Assembly: GCF_900095725.1 (NCBI RefSeq)
Contig: NZ_FMMP01000011.1
Location: forward strand, 1-64,000
DNA: 64,000 bases
Origin: Cellulosilyticum sp. I15G10I2
GTDB taxonomy: Bacteria > Bacillota > Clostridia > Lachnospirales > Cellulosilyticaceae
Reading direction: 5' to 3'
In this document: positions 51,823 to 59,820 of the stretch, in pieces
Numbering within the stretch: position 1 is the stretch's first letter
Layout: each line of letters opens with the position of its first letter
Program-made: the position numbers and the translations under genes
Notes under the pieces: generated by a model
Told to the model about the DNA's origin: nothing
The model's database searches: none
Seen by the model: only the letters and a program-made list of their open reading frames with translations

Positions 51823-52776
51823 ATGAAAAGATCAAAATTATTAGTAGGGGTTTTAGTTGCTTCAATGGCACTTCTTGGCACAGGCTATGCATATTGGACA
51901 GATATATTGACAGTTAAAACAACAGTATCAACAGGAGAATTAAATGTTGTTTATGAAACTGATGATAATGGAGATTCAACTCATACAGTAGCTCAAGGCG
52001 AATTAAAGCAAGTAGCAGGGAAAAATGAAAAATCAAAAGAAATAAACTTACATGGAAATAGTAAGAATTTTTCTCAAACAGTCCAAGGTGGTTCAAATAT
52101 TTCCTGGTACTATTATGCTAATAAATATTTTAAAGAAGAAAAGCTTCCAGTTTCAGCTGATGGATGGAGTAAGTTGACAAAAGGTCAATATGGTAATAAT
52201 AAACCAAAAGAAGATGGTTGGTATACTACATCTCAATATGTGTATCAAATATTAGAAAAAGGAGAACCAGGTGGTGAAGAAGTTGTAGTAGGAGAAGGAA
52301 AAGATGGATATATTAAACATTTAAGTGCAAATCTTACTAATAACAACAAAGGCATAGTAATTACTGCAGAAAATTTCTACCCAGGTAGTTTCGCAAGTGT
52401 AACATTTTCAGCTGTAAATACTGGAACGATTCCAGCAGTTATTGATTATATTGAATTAGATAAAGACAATACAGCATTAACTGATTTGGCGGGCATCTTA
52501 AAAGTAGATATAGTTGGAATAGTTCAGAATAAAGATAATACATCGGTAGAGCTAGAAGCTACTACTACAATGGATAAGGTGGCAAGTACTTTAGATACGC
52601 TCTATAAAGAAGTAAGACTTGAAGAAGGGAAAAAGCTAACAACTACAATGACTATTACATTCCCAGGTTTAGCAGCAAGTAAAGATGAATTTGAAAAAGT
52701 AACAGGGGAAACATTCACTTTAAATATTAATTGGAAACAACATAATGCATTATCAACAGAAAGAACTGTAGAGTAG
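51823..52776 (+). CDS. TasA/camelysin-like secreted fibre protein 1
   Basis: 317 residues. The signal region ends LLGTGYAYWTD, the SipW-type cleavage context of TasA and camelysin, followed by a beta-rich domain. ENFYPGSFASVTFSAVNTG near residue 185 and the end FTLNINWKQHN are shared with the other members of the cluster. TasA proteins polymerise by donor-strand exchange into biofilm fibres. It has its own dyad-controlled promoter and a terminator at 52847, so it is expressed separately and probably abundantly as the main subunit. Confidence 0.88.
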   Translation: MKRSKLLVGVLVASMALLGTGYAYWTDILTVKTTVSTGELNVVYETDDNGDSTHTVAQGELKQVAGKNEKSKEINLHGNSKNFSQTVQGGSNISWYYYANKYFKEEKLPVSADGWSKLTKGQYGNNKPKEDGWYTTSQYVYQILEKGEPGGEEVVVGEGKDGYIKHLSANLTNNNKGIVITAENFYPGSFASVTFSAVNTGTIPAVIDYIELDKDNTALTDLAGILKVDIVGIVQNKDNTSVELEATTTMDKVASTLDTLYKEVRLEEGKKLTTTMTITFPGLAASKDEFEKVTGETFTLNINWKQHNALSTERTVE

Positions 52777-52846
52777 ATGAATGAAAGAAAAATCAAGTTG
52801 ATAAAGCAATAATTAATAAATAATAAAAAGTAAATTTTTAAACGAA

Positions 52847-52882
52847 AGGATGGTTCTTGAAAGTGAGAGGACCATCTTTTTA
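52847..52882 (+). terminator. Terminator of TasA-like gene 1
   Basis: AGGATGGTTCTT pairs with GAGGACCATCTT (12 bp with wobbles), followed by a T-rich run. Confidence 0.8.
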
Positions 52883-52892
52883 ATTTTATATG

Positions 52893-52957
52893 CTACTTTA
52901 GTAGTATATAAAATTATACTTATAGACCATGCAGGGAATCTTTGGAAGTCATACAAT
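52893..52957 (+). promoter_or_regulatory. Dyad plus -10 box upstream of the TasA-like/SipW operon
   Basis: CTAC-TTTA-GTAG (52893-52904) and TACAAT (52952-52957), again exactly 53.5 bp from dyad centre to the -10 box. Confidence 0.7.
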
Positions 52958-53017
52958 AGTAGAAGGGAAACTATAAAATTAATATAAATTAATATATAAG
53001 TCTAAGGAGAGAGCTAT

Positions 53018-53707
53018 ATGAAAATGAAAAAGTTCTTAGCAACCATCTTAATAGCTAGCAGTGCTTTCTTAGGAACGGGATATGCGTGGTGGATGGACGG
53101 ATTAGAGATTAAGGGAGTAGTATCTACGGGACAATTTAATGTAGTTGGAGTAGAGGGTAAAATTACTACTACAGGAAGATCAGGAAAAACAGAGGATATG
53201 AAAGACTATGAGTCATCAAATATTACTGGATATACGTATTCGATTAGTGACTTATATCCTTATAAACCATATTATTTTACGGCCAAGTTTGAAAACCAAG
53301 GCAGCATACCAGCTAAAGTAGCAACTATCAATATTATTAAATCAAATGAGATGACCATTGATGAAGCTAATGTATTTGATTATCTTCAGGTGACAGGCAC
53401 AGTTAAAATTATAGATGAGAAAGATAGGCAAGCAAGCGGCGGGATTAATGGGAGTGAAGAGGAATATAAGTATATTATAACTAAAGGCCAGAACGTAACA
53501 ATAAGTAATTTGGAGCAACATTTAAATCAGGTTATAAACTGGAGATTAGAGCCTGGTCATAAAATTATTTTTGAAGACTTTAAAGTTCGCCTGGTAGGAG
53601 TTAAATATGATAAACAAACTTCTAAAAATATGTTTGAAGAAAGTAATGTGCAATTTGACTTACAAATATTATTTGAGCAGCACAATCAAGTAGCAGAGTA
53701 TAAATAA
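53018..53707 (+). CDS. TasA/camelysin-like secreted fibre protein 2
   Basis: 229 residues. The signal region FLGTGYAWWMD and the following GVVSTGQFNVV are paralogous to protein 1 (TTVSTGELNVV). DLYPYKPYYFTAKFENQGS corresponds to the shared YPG block and FDLQILFEQHN to the shared end. AAGGAGAG precedes the ATG. It heads the operon containing the signal peptidase, the LPXTG protein and the sortase, so it may be a minor subunit or initiator. Confidence 0.87.
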   Translation: MKMKKFLATILIASSAFLGTGYAWWMDGLEIKGVVSTGQFNVVGVEGKITTTGRSGKTEDMKDYESSNITGYTYSISDLYPYKPYYFTAKFENQGSIPAKVATINIIKSNEMTIDEANVFDYLQVTGTVKIIDEKDRQASGGINGSEEEYKYIITKGQNVTISNLEQHLNQVINWRLEPGHKIIFEDFKVRLVGVKYDKQTSKNMFEESNVQFDLQILFEQHNQVAEYK

Positions 53708-53727
53708 CTATAGGGAGGAGGAGCACG

Positions 53728-54618
53728 ATGCGTATTAAGAGGTTTAATGATAGATTAGGTCAATGTTATAGGTGGGCAGTTATAATGATGATTATGACAA
53801 GTTTATTAGGCATAGGATATGGTTACTGGTCAAATGAAAATATCATAAAAGCCCAGATAACAATTCCTAAAATTACAATAGGAGATCCAAAGCGAGAAGC
53901 AAATGCTCAAGTTTTTAGTGCTATGTCATTAATGAGTGTTGGTGAGTTAATTAGGGTTGATGAAGACGATCATGAGATAGAGATTACCTTTGATATTATA
54001 ACTACTTTGGAAGATAGTGAGTCTGATATTGTATTAAAGTGTGAGCTCAAGGACTGTAAGGTCTATTTAACAGAAAATCCTTATGGCGTAGATCAAGCAG
54101 AAACACTTTTAGATCATATCATATTAAAAGAAATAAAAGTTGAGAAAAAACAGAGTGGGCATGAAGTTATAGTTAAGCTTGATGCTTCTGCACTTAAAAG
54201 TCAGCTGGATTTAGATGGAGATAATTATATAAAAATTGAGTTTCTCTTTAAACAGGCAATTCCTTCGGATGAAGAAGATGGGGAGAATAAAGAGGGCTGG
54301 GAATATTCTTATGAGAAAGTATACGCAGTTAATTTTATACAAAAGTTACCTTCTAAGTTAGAAGATGTCACAGGATTTCCTGAAGCTAATAGTGAAAGAT
54401 CGGGAGAGGTAGGCCAGGGAGTTGTTGATATTGAGGCATCAGGAGATGAAGATGAAGGGGTTAGTAGTGATGTGATAGAAGTAGATGGAGATCAAGCAGG
54501 TGGCAGTGCTGAGGTATCAGGAAATGGAGATCAAGCAAGTGGCAGTGTTGAAACATCAGGAAACGGAGACCTAGGAAGTAGTACTGGGGTATCAGGAGAT
54601 GGCACATCGGATGATTAG
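53728..54618 (+). CDS. TasA-like secreted protein 3 with acidic repeat tail
   Basis: 296 residues. The hydrophobic N-terminus ends SLLGIGYGYWSNE, again SipW-like, and the beta-rich middle ends in VYAVNFIQKL like its relatives. The last about 80 residues are low-complexity Gly/Ser/Asp/Glu with repeats of the type DQAGGSAEVSGNG and DQASGSVETSGNG. There is no cell-wall anchor. The acidic tail might bind calcium or space the protein from the fibre. AGGGAGGAGGAG precedes the ATG. Divergent enough that fold assignment rests mainly on signal type and context. Confidence 0.72.
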   Translation: MRIKRFNDRLGQCYRWAVIMMIMTSLLGIGYGYWSNENIIKAQITIPKITIGDPKREANAQVFSAMSLMSVGELIRVDEDDHEIEITFDIITTLEDSESDIVLKCELKDCKVYLTENPYGVDQAETLLDHIILKEIKVEKKQSGHEVIVKLDASALKSQLDLDGDNYIKIEFLFKQAIPSDEEDGENKEGWEYSYEKVYAVNFIQKLPSKLEDVTGFPEANSERSGEVGQGVVDIEASGDEDEGVSSDVIEVDGDQAGGSAEVSGNGDQASGSVETSGNGDLGSSTGVSGDGTSDD

Positions 54619-54664
54619 TGCTTCAAAAATCAAAACTAATATATACTATTAAAAGGGGAAAAGA

Positions 54665-55873
54665 ATGTTAGGAGAGATTACGAATAGCAAGTATAAGAAA
54701 ATAGCACTTATTTTAGGCATAATGTTGATAGTGTTATATGTTGCGGAAAACTCTTTTCTATTTAATAGAATAGGCAATACTATATTTACTTATGGAATTA
54801 AGCCTGGCTACTTTATTATATTAGCACTTTTAATTGGTTACAAGCTTCCCAAAATACATTTAATGAGTAAGGCAAATTATAAATCAACAGTATATGCATG
54901 GGCGTTTAATTGTGGAGTTATATATATAAGTATCAATATCTTAGGTGGTATTTTACAAGGATTTGGTAAAAGTCCATATAGTCATACATTAATAGGTATA
55001 TTAACAAATAGTTTTGCTGTAGGGACTGCGCTTATAGGCAGAGAGAGTATTAGAGTTTATTTAGTAAGCAGCTTTATGAGAAGGAAGAGTAAGCTAGCTT
55101 TAGTCAGTATTGTCCTGTTAATGACATTAACTAATATTAGACTTTTAAGATTTACAGGAATCACTGATATAAAAACTTTTACAATTTTTTTTTCTGAGAC
55201 GATAATTCCTGAATTATGCAATAATATTTTAGCTACTTATTTTGTAGTGTATGGAGGGAAATGGGCTTCGGTTATTTATTTGGGTATCATTGAAGCTGCT
55301 ATGTGGCTTTCGCCTATTTTGCCAGCGATGAATTGGCTAGGCAAAGGGGTAATCGGTATGATGATTCCTATATTTTGTCTTTTATATATTATGAATGCTT
55401 ATATGAAAATGTCTAAAGAAGTAAAGACATATAAAGAAAAACAGGAACTTTTATGGCAGTGGGTACCAGAAGCTGTAGGATCTATTTTATTGATATGGTT
55501 TACAGCTGGGGTTTTTTCGATTTATCCATCAGTTATTGCAACAGGGAGTATGAAACCCATGATTGAACCGGGAGATGTCATATTGATAGAAAAAGTAAAA
55601 GATATGAAAGACATAGAAGCATTAGGAGTAGATGATGTAATACAATTTAAAAGAGATAATATTTTGATTACTCACAGAATTATAGAAGTATTACGAGAAG
55701 AGGGTGTTCCGAGTTATCGTACAAAAGGAGACAATAACTCTGCTATAGATGGTCGAATCGTAAGGGCAGAAGAGGTAAAAGGGGTTTTAACACAAGTAAT
55801 TCCTAAAATTGGATGGCCCACACTTATCTTTAAAAGCGGTAACCCAAATGTTATAGATGATGTGGAATTTTAA
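54665..55873 (+). CDS. SipW-like (ER-type) signal peptidase I with long membrane N-terminus
   Basis: 402 residues. The catalytic part is at the C-terminus: Ser295 in ATGSMKPMIEPGD, His337 in ILITHRIIE in place of the bacterial Lys, and Asp356/Asp362 in KGDNNSAIDGR, which makes it an archaeal/ER-type peptidase as SipW. Ahead of this are about 270 residues with about eight hydrophobic segments, whereas B. subtilis SipW has about 190 residues in total. It should cleave the three TasA-like precursors beside it. The role of the extension is unknown; it could recognise substrates or assist assembly. Confidence 0.9.
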   Translation: MLGEITNSKYKKIALILGIMLIVLYVAENSFLFNRIGNTIFTYGIKPGYFIILALLIGYKLPKIHLMSKANYKSTVYAWAFNCGVIYISINILGGILQGFGKSPYSHTLIGILTNSFAVGTALIGRESIRVYLVSSFMRRKSKLALVSIVLLMTLTNIRLLRFTGITDIKTFTIFFSETIIPELCNNILATYFVVYGGKWASVIYLGIIEAAMWLSPILPAMNWLGKGVIGMMIPIFCLLYIMNAYMKMSKEVKTYKEKQELLWQWVPEAVGSILLIWFTAGVFSIYPSVIATGSMKPMIEPGDVILIEKVKDMKDIEALGVDDVIQFKRDNILITHRIIEVLREEGVPSYRTKGDNNSAIDGRIVRAEEVKGVLTQVIPKIGWPTLIFKSGNPNVIDDVEF

Positions 55874-55904
55874 ATAGGTACTGAAGTTGTGAGGAGTGGT
55901 GAAA

Positions 55905-56759
55905 ATGAAAAGAAAGAAGAGCAAACTAATAGGTCTCGCACTAATCATATCTGCTATTTTACTACAAGTAGCCTATGCTGCAACGGTCACTGGAGTAGCA
56001 AGAGATGAAAATTACGAAATAAAATTGCATTGTGAAGTTGGAGAGAAATCTGAGTATTTAAATGTTACTGTAAAAGCGGATGAATCAAAGGGTGGCGTAA
56101 TGCTAGTAGGGGCTGGCAATTTGTATCCTGGGGCTTTTTTTGTAATTGATTCAGTGATTGAAAATCTAGGAGGATCTATTAAGCTTGAATCTGTAGAAAT
56201 AAAACCTACTGGTGAAGGAAATCAGGAGCTTTACAGGAATTTAATCTTTTATGATGAAAAAGACAATGAGATCACTGTGGATCAATATAAAAGTTATTTG
56301 GTTCAGCAACATGCAGATGGTATAATTGGAAGAGATGAAACGAAAAAATTCAGACTTAAAATTGGACTTTCTCCAGAAGTAACGGAGCTTGAAAATGAAT
56401 CAACAGAGTTTTTAATTGAGATTAAATATGTGCAGGCTGTTATTGATACTGGCGGGGGTACAGGAGATAACGAAAATCCTAACAGCGGCGGACCAGAGAC
56501 ACCAGGAAATACTACAGGGCCAGATGATACGACAATACCAGATGAGATTATCCCAGCAGGACCAACAGCAGTTGAGCTCATCGATGAAGATATACCTGGT
56601 GGAGATACAGATATTGACCTTGTAGATGAAACTATTCCAGGAGGTCCAGCTAAGCTGCCAAAAACAGGAGGTGTAGGGGCACTGCTTGTTTATGCATTAG
56701 GTTTAACAATGTTAGGTGGCGGAGTTAGTCTGTATAGAAAAGGGAAAAAAGAAGAATAA
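55905..56759 (+). CDS. LPXTG-anchored protein with TasA-like core
   Basis: 284 residues. An ordinary Sec signal (LIGLALIISAILLQVAYA) lacks the SipW-type GxGYAYW. The core includes GNLYPGAFFVIDSVIENLGG and FLIEIKYVQAV, matching the YPG block and end of the TasA-like proteins. A Pro/Gly/Thr-rich stalk follows, then two copies of an IPGG motif (LIDEDIPGG, LVDETIPGG) and a sorting signal: LPKTG, hydrophobic segment, basic tail. It would be fixed to peptidoglycan by the sortase at 58858 and could anchor the fibre. Start 55905 has GAGGAG 8 nt upstream; a GTG at 55896 overlaps that site. Confidence 0.87.
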   Translation: MKRKKSKLIGLALIISAILLQVAYAATVTGVARDENYEIKLHCEVGEKSEYLNVTVKADESKGGVMLVGAGNLYPGAFFVIDSVIENLGGSIKLESVEIKPTGEGNQELYRNLIFYDEKDNEITVDQYKSYLVQQHADGIIGRDETKKFRLKIGLSPEVTELENESTEFLIEIKYVQAVIDTGGGTGDNENPNSGGPETPGNTTGPDDTTIPDEIIPAGPTAVELIDEDIPGGDTDIDLVDETIPGGPAKLPKTGGVGALLVYALGLTMLGGGVSLYRKGKKEE

Positions 56760-56772
56760 GCAGATTTGATGG

Positions 56773-56803
56773 GAGAAGGGCATCCAAAATGGTAGCCCTT
56801 TTC
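56773..56803 (+). terminator. Weak hairpin after the LPXTG gene
   Basis: GAGAAGGGC pairs with GCCCTTTTC; it is followed by a mixed rather than T-rich sequence, so read-through into the next gene is likely. Confidence 0.45.
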
Positions 56804-56837
56804 CTTGACGTTTAGAGATAAGTAAAGGGGAGAATTT

Positions 56838-57956
56838 ATGAAGATTAAAAAAGTAAGAATAAATAAGGTTTTTAGAATAGGTATGATAGCAGCTGCTGGG
56901 CTGCTGAGTATAGGGGCTGTGTTTTTAATCATTAAAGAATATCAAGCTGAACATGTGAGGGAAGAAAGAGAGACAATCTATGAATATAGTATGAAATCAA
57001 AGGTGAATTATAAAGTACATGTCAAACCTAATATCTTATATGAAGAAGAACAATTAGGGGAAGAACAAATGTATTTAACAGAATTTGTAGACTACATAAG
57101 CGCTGATTTTACAAGTGATTTTACAGGGAGCGACAATATAGATATAGACGGGAAATACGCTATTGCTGCTGAGGTGAGAGGCTACACGACAAAAAATGAT
57201 GAAAAGCAGATCATATGGCGTAAAGACTTTGAACTTGTACCTGAACAAAGATTTAAGCGTTCAGCAGATAAGAATAGTATCAAAAAAGAAATACAAGTTA
57301 ATTTCCCTGAATATAACCAGTTTGCACAATCTGTCTTAGAAGCTTCAAAAGTAAATCTTAGTGTAGAGCTTGTAGTAAAGCTCTTAGGTAGTCAAACGCT
57401 GGATATTCCTAAGGGACCATTGAAAGATGAGTTGCAGACATCGATTATCATTCCTTTAAATAACGGGTATTTCAATATCACAAAAGAAGGGGAAACAGAG
57501 AAAAGTGATATCGTAGAGGAAGTTACAAAAATCCCGGTGGATATTAATAGAAGATGGATCGGTATATGTGGGGGACTAGTGGGAGCTGGAATACTCGGTA
57601 TAATCCTTATGATACTCTTTACAGCACCGCTTAATGCAGAAGATTTAAGAAAGAAGAAGATTAAGAAAATACTTAATGAACATGGCAGTCGTATGGTGAT
57701 AGTAGACCATATTAAAATAACAGAAGACTTAGAGGTTTATCATGTAAAAACCATAGATGATCTGATTAAAATAGCAGATGAAATAGAAAAGCCTGTTTTC
57801 TATGAGCAGCGAGATGAAATAATGGAGATCACTAAGTTCTATGTTAAAGAACAAGGCATACTTTATATTTATGAAATAGAAGAAGAGATAACGCTGGTAT
57901 TACAAGAAGTGTTTGAAGAAGTTAAAGAAGAGGTTAAAGAAGATATTATTGCATAA
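56838..57956 (+). CDS. DUF5305-like membrane protein
   Basis: 372 residues with one hydrophobic segment near 13-33 and another near 243-265. The extracellular part between them begins YEYSMKSKVNYKVHVKPNILYEEEQLGEE in the manner of DUF5305, a family often found near SipW-type genes. The cytoplasmic C-terminal about 105 residues end in a Glu/Lys/Val-rich tail. The position between LPXTG protein and transglutaminase suggests a membrane assembly factor. Family assignment is from memory of the pattern and should be treated as likely, not certain. AAAGGGGAG precedes the ATG. Confidence 0.7.
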   Translation: MKIKKVRINKVFRIGMIAAAGLLSIGAVFLIIKEYQAEHVREERETIYEYSMKSKVNYKVHVKPNILYEEEQLGEEQMYLTEFVDYISADFTSDFTGSDNIDIDGKYAIAAEVRGYTTKNDEKQIIWRKDFELVPEQRFKRSADKNSIKKEIQVNFPEYNQFAQSVLEASKVNLSVELVVKLLGSQTLDIPKGPLKDELQTSIIIPLNNGYFNITKEGETEKSDIVEEVTKIPVDINRRWIGICGGLVGAGILGIILMILFTAPLNAEDLRKKKIKKILNEHGSRMVIVDHIKITEDLEVYHVKTIDDLIKIADEIEKPVFYEQRDEIMEITKFYVKEQGILYIYEIEEEITLVLQEVFEEVKEEVKEDIIA

Positions 57957-58029
57957 ACTCTTTATCAATCACTAAAAACTTGTTATCATAATAGTGTGAA
58001 TATCTAGAATGTTAAGAGGTGAAAGAGTG

Positions 58030-58839
58030 ATGAAGCATAAGAGACTTATTCAACTAAGTATAATAATAGGTTTGTTGGCAGGTTTTTATATAAATAGCTA
58101 CGGCGCTCAAATAGAATATTTTAATCAGGATGATGTCTCGCGAGGTGTCATACATATCACCTATAAAGGGACAGCATCTAAAAAAGTGAAAGTGATGATA
58201 GAAAAAGGTGACAAGAAATATACTTATGACATTAATGCTGGGGGAAAAACAGAAAGTTTTCCGCTGCAGTTAGGAAATGGGACCTATAAAGTAAAGATTT
58301 TAGAAAATACAACGGGTACCTCTTATCGCATTGTTGCTTCTCAAAACGTAGAGGTTAAACTTCAAGAAGATAATATTGTTTTTCTAAATGCCATTCAAAA
58401 CATTAACTGGTCAGTAGATATGCAGGCTGTTAAAAATGCAGTAGAGCTTACAAAAAAGACAAAAGACTTACAGGAGAAGGCAAAGCTGCTCTATAGCCAT
58501 ATGGTAGATCAGTATGTGTATGATTATAATAAACTTGCCAAGTTGCCATCCACCTATTTGCCTGTCATTGATACTACTTTTTTACAAAAGAAAGGCATTT
58601 GTTATGATTTCTCTTCCCTTTATGCAGCGATGCTACGCAGCCAAGGGATTCCGTCGAAACTGATTAAAGGCTATACGCCAAATGCAGAAGGCTATCATGC
58701 GTGGAATGAAGTCTATGACAGCAGTAAGAAAGAGTGGCTAATTATTGATACTACTTATGATCTTCAGGTTATTAAAAGCAAACCGAAAGTGAAGATGATC
58801 AAGTCTGAAAAAGAATATCAGAAAGTTAATGAATATTAA
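58030..58839 (+). CDS. Secreted transglutaminase-like protein
   Basis: 269 residues. An N-terminal signal (about residues 5-25) is followed by a beta domain and a transglutaminase core with complete triad: Cys191 in KKGICYDFSSLYAAMLR, His223 in GYHAWNEVY and Asp240 in IIDTTYD. Such proteins act as proteases, deamidases or cross-linkers. Start 58030 has AGAGGTG upstream; a longer frame to 58009 has a poorer site. In this operon it might cross-link fibre or wall proteins, which is inference. Confidence 0.87.
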   Translation: MKHKRLIQLSIIIGLLAGFYINSYGAQIEYFNQDDVSRGVIHITYKGTASKKVKVMIEKGDKKYTYDINAGGKTESFPLQLGNGTYKVKILENTTGTSYRIVASQNVEVKLQEDNIVFLNAIQNINWSVDMQAVKNAVELTKKTKDLQEKAKLLYSHMVDQYVYDYNKLAKLPSTYLPVIDTTFLQKKGICYDFSSLYAAMLRSQGIPSKLIKGYTPNAEGYHAWNEVYDSSKKEWLIIDTTYDLQVIKSKPKVKMIKSEKEYQKVNEY

Positions 58840-58857
58840 AAATGGGGCCTTGATAAG

Positions 58858-59496
58858 ATGAGAAAAAAAATAGGCAAATTAATGATGATCTTAGGAATAG
58901 GGATTATACTTATTCCTATTATAGGATCAGTTTATACATATTATGAAGGAAAGAAACTCTATGAGGCGTATTTGCAAGACTTACAACAGAACAGCATACC
59001 ACCGGGAATAGTAGAAAATACAGATGTGCAGCAACAAGTGATACAACCAGAAGAGGGAAATTCAGAAGATGCTAAAGAACAAACCTATGATAAAGAAGAG
59101 GGAGAGATCATAGGAAGAATAAAAATCCCTAAAATAAAAGTTGACCTGCTCTTAATAGAAGGAGTAAGCAAAAAAGCACTGGAGCTCGGCGCAGGACATA
59201 TGAAAGGCACAGCATTTCCAGGAAATAGTGGAAATTGTGCTATTGCAGGACATAGAAATTATACATTTGGTCAAATATTTAATAGATTAAATGAAGTTGA
59301 GTTAGAGGACGAGATCATACTAGAGGTAGAAGAAAAAAGTTACTTTTATAAAGTAAAAGACATTATCCTCGTAAGGCCAGAAGAGGTATCTATCCTTGAA
59401 CCATCCCCAGATAAAAAAGAAGTGACGCTTATCACATGCCACCCAGTCTACAGAGCAACCCACAGACTTATTGTTAAGGGAGAACTTGTAGAGTAG
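58858..59496 (+). CDS. Sortase (class D-like)
   Basis: 212 residues. An N-terminal membrane anchor (about 8-28) and Glu/Gln-rich linker precede the sortase barrel. His132 in AGHRNYTFG, Cys194 in TLITCHP and Arg203 in THRLIV form the active site. The LITCHP context and neighbouring genes fit class D enzymes. It follows the transglutaminase by 18 nt and closes the operon. The only LPXTG protein in the window (55905) is its likely substrate. Confidence 0.92.
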   Translation: MRKKIGKLMMILGIGIILIPIIGSVYTYYEGKKLYEAYLQDLQQNSIPPGIVENTDVQQQVIQPEEGNSEDAKEQTYDKEEGEIIGRIKIPKIKVDLLLIEGVSKKALELGAGHMKGTAFPGNSGNCAIAGHRNYTFGQIFNRLNEVELEDEIILEVEEKSYFYKVKDIILVRPEEVSILEPSPDKKEVTLITCHPVYRATHRLIVKGELVE

Positions 59497-59572
59497 AGAG
59501 ATAAACTTTCTAACAAATAAGTATTAAGAAAATTTAGCAATTTATTCAGAGGATTTTTGTGGAGATAATTTG

Positions 59573-59607
59573 AGAAACACTCATCAACTAGAATGATTAG
59601 TGTTTCC
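59573..59607 (+). terminator. Hairpin after the sortase operon
   Basis: GAAACACTCATCA pairs with TGATTAGTGTTTC around ACTAGAA with one mismatch. There is no long T tail. The gap 59497-59820 holds this and family B copy 3. Confidence 0.55.
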
Positions 59608-59655
59608 ACTGTCAATTTAAAGAAAGTAAATTTAACAAAAATACCTATCATAGAG

Positions 59656-59767
59656 AAGATTAGCGGGGTAGTCAGGGGATGTTTTTTGACTCGACTCGGG
59701 TTTGGCAGTGGGTAGACGGGAGAGGCAAAAAATATCCCCTGACTGCTTCGCGGACTCCATATGACCT
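59656..59767 (-). repeat. Family B hairpin repeat, copy 3 (reverse orientation)
   Basis: On the minus strand it reads GGAGTCCGCGAAGCAGTCAG at one end and ATCCCCTGACTACCCCGCTA at the other, with loop GTCTACCCACTGCC. GTCAGGGGATATTTTTTG pairs with CAAAAAACATCCCCTGAC. It matches copy 2 closely and is uninterrupted. Confidence 0.75.
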
Positions 59768-59820
59768 CCATAATCTTATCCAGTAAATAAGTTATTCAGT
59801 ACATATAGGGGGAGATCACT

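Noticed and set aside
56303-56581. Antisense reading frame of 92 codons in the LPXTG gene
   Set aside because: It arises from the Pro/Gly/Thr-rich stalk in reverse; no ribosome binding site and no protein-like features.
14260-59767. CRISPR array
   Set aside because: The repeats are few, long, palindromic and far apart, with no regular spacers and no cas genes.
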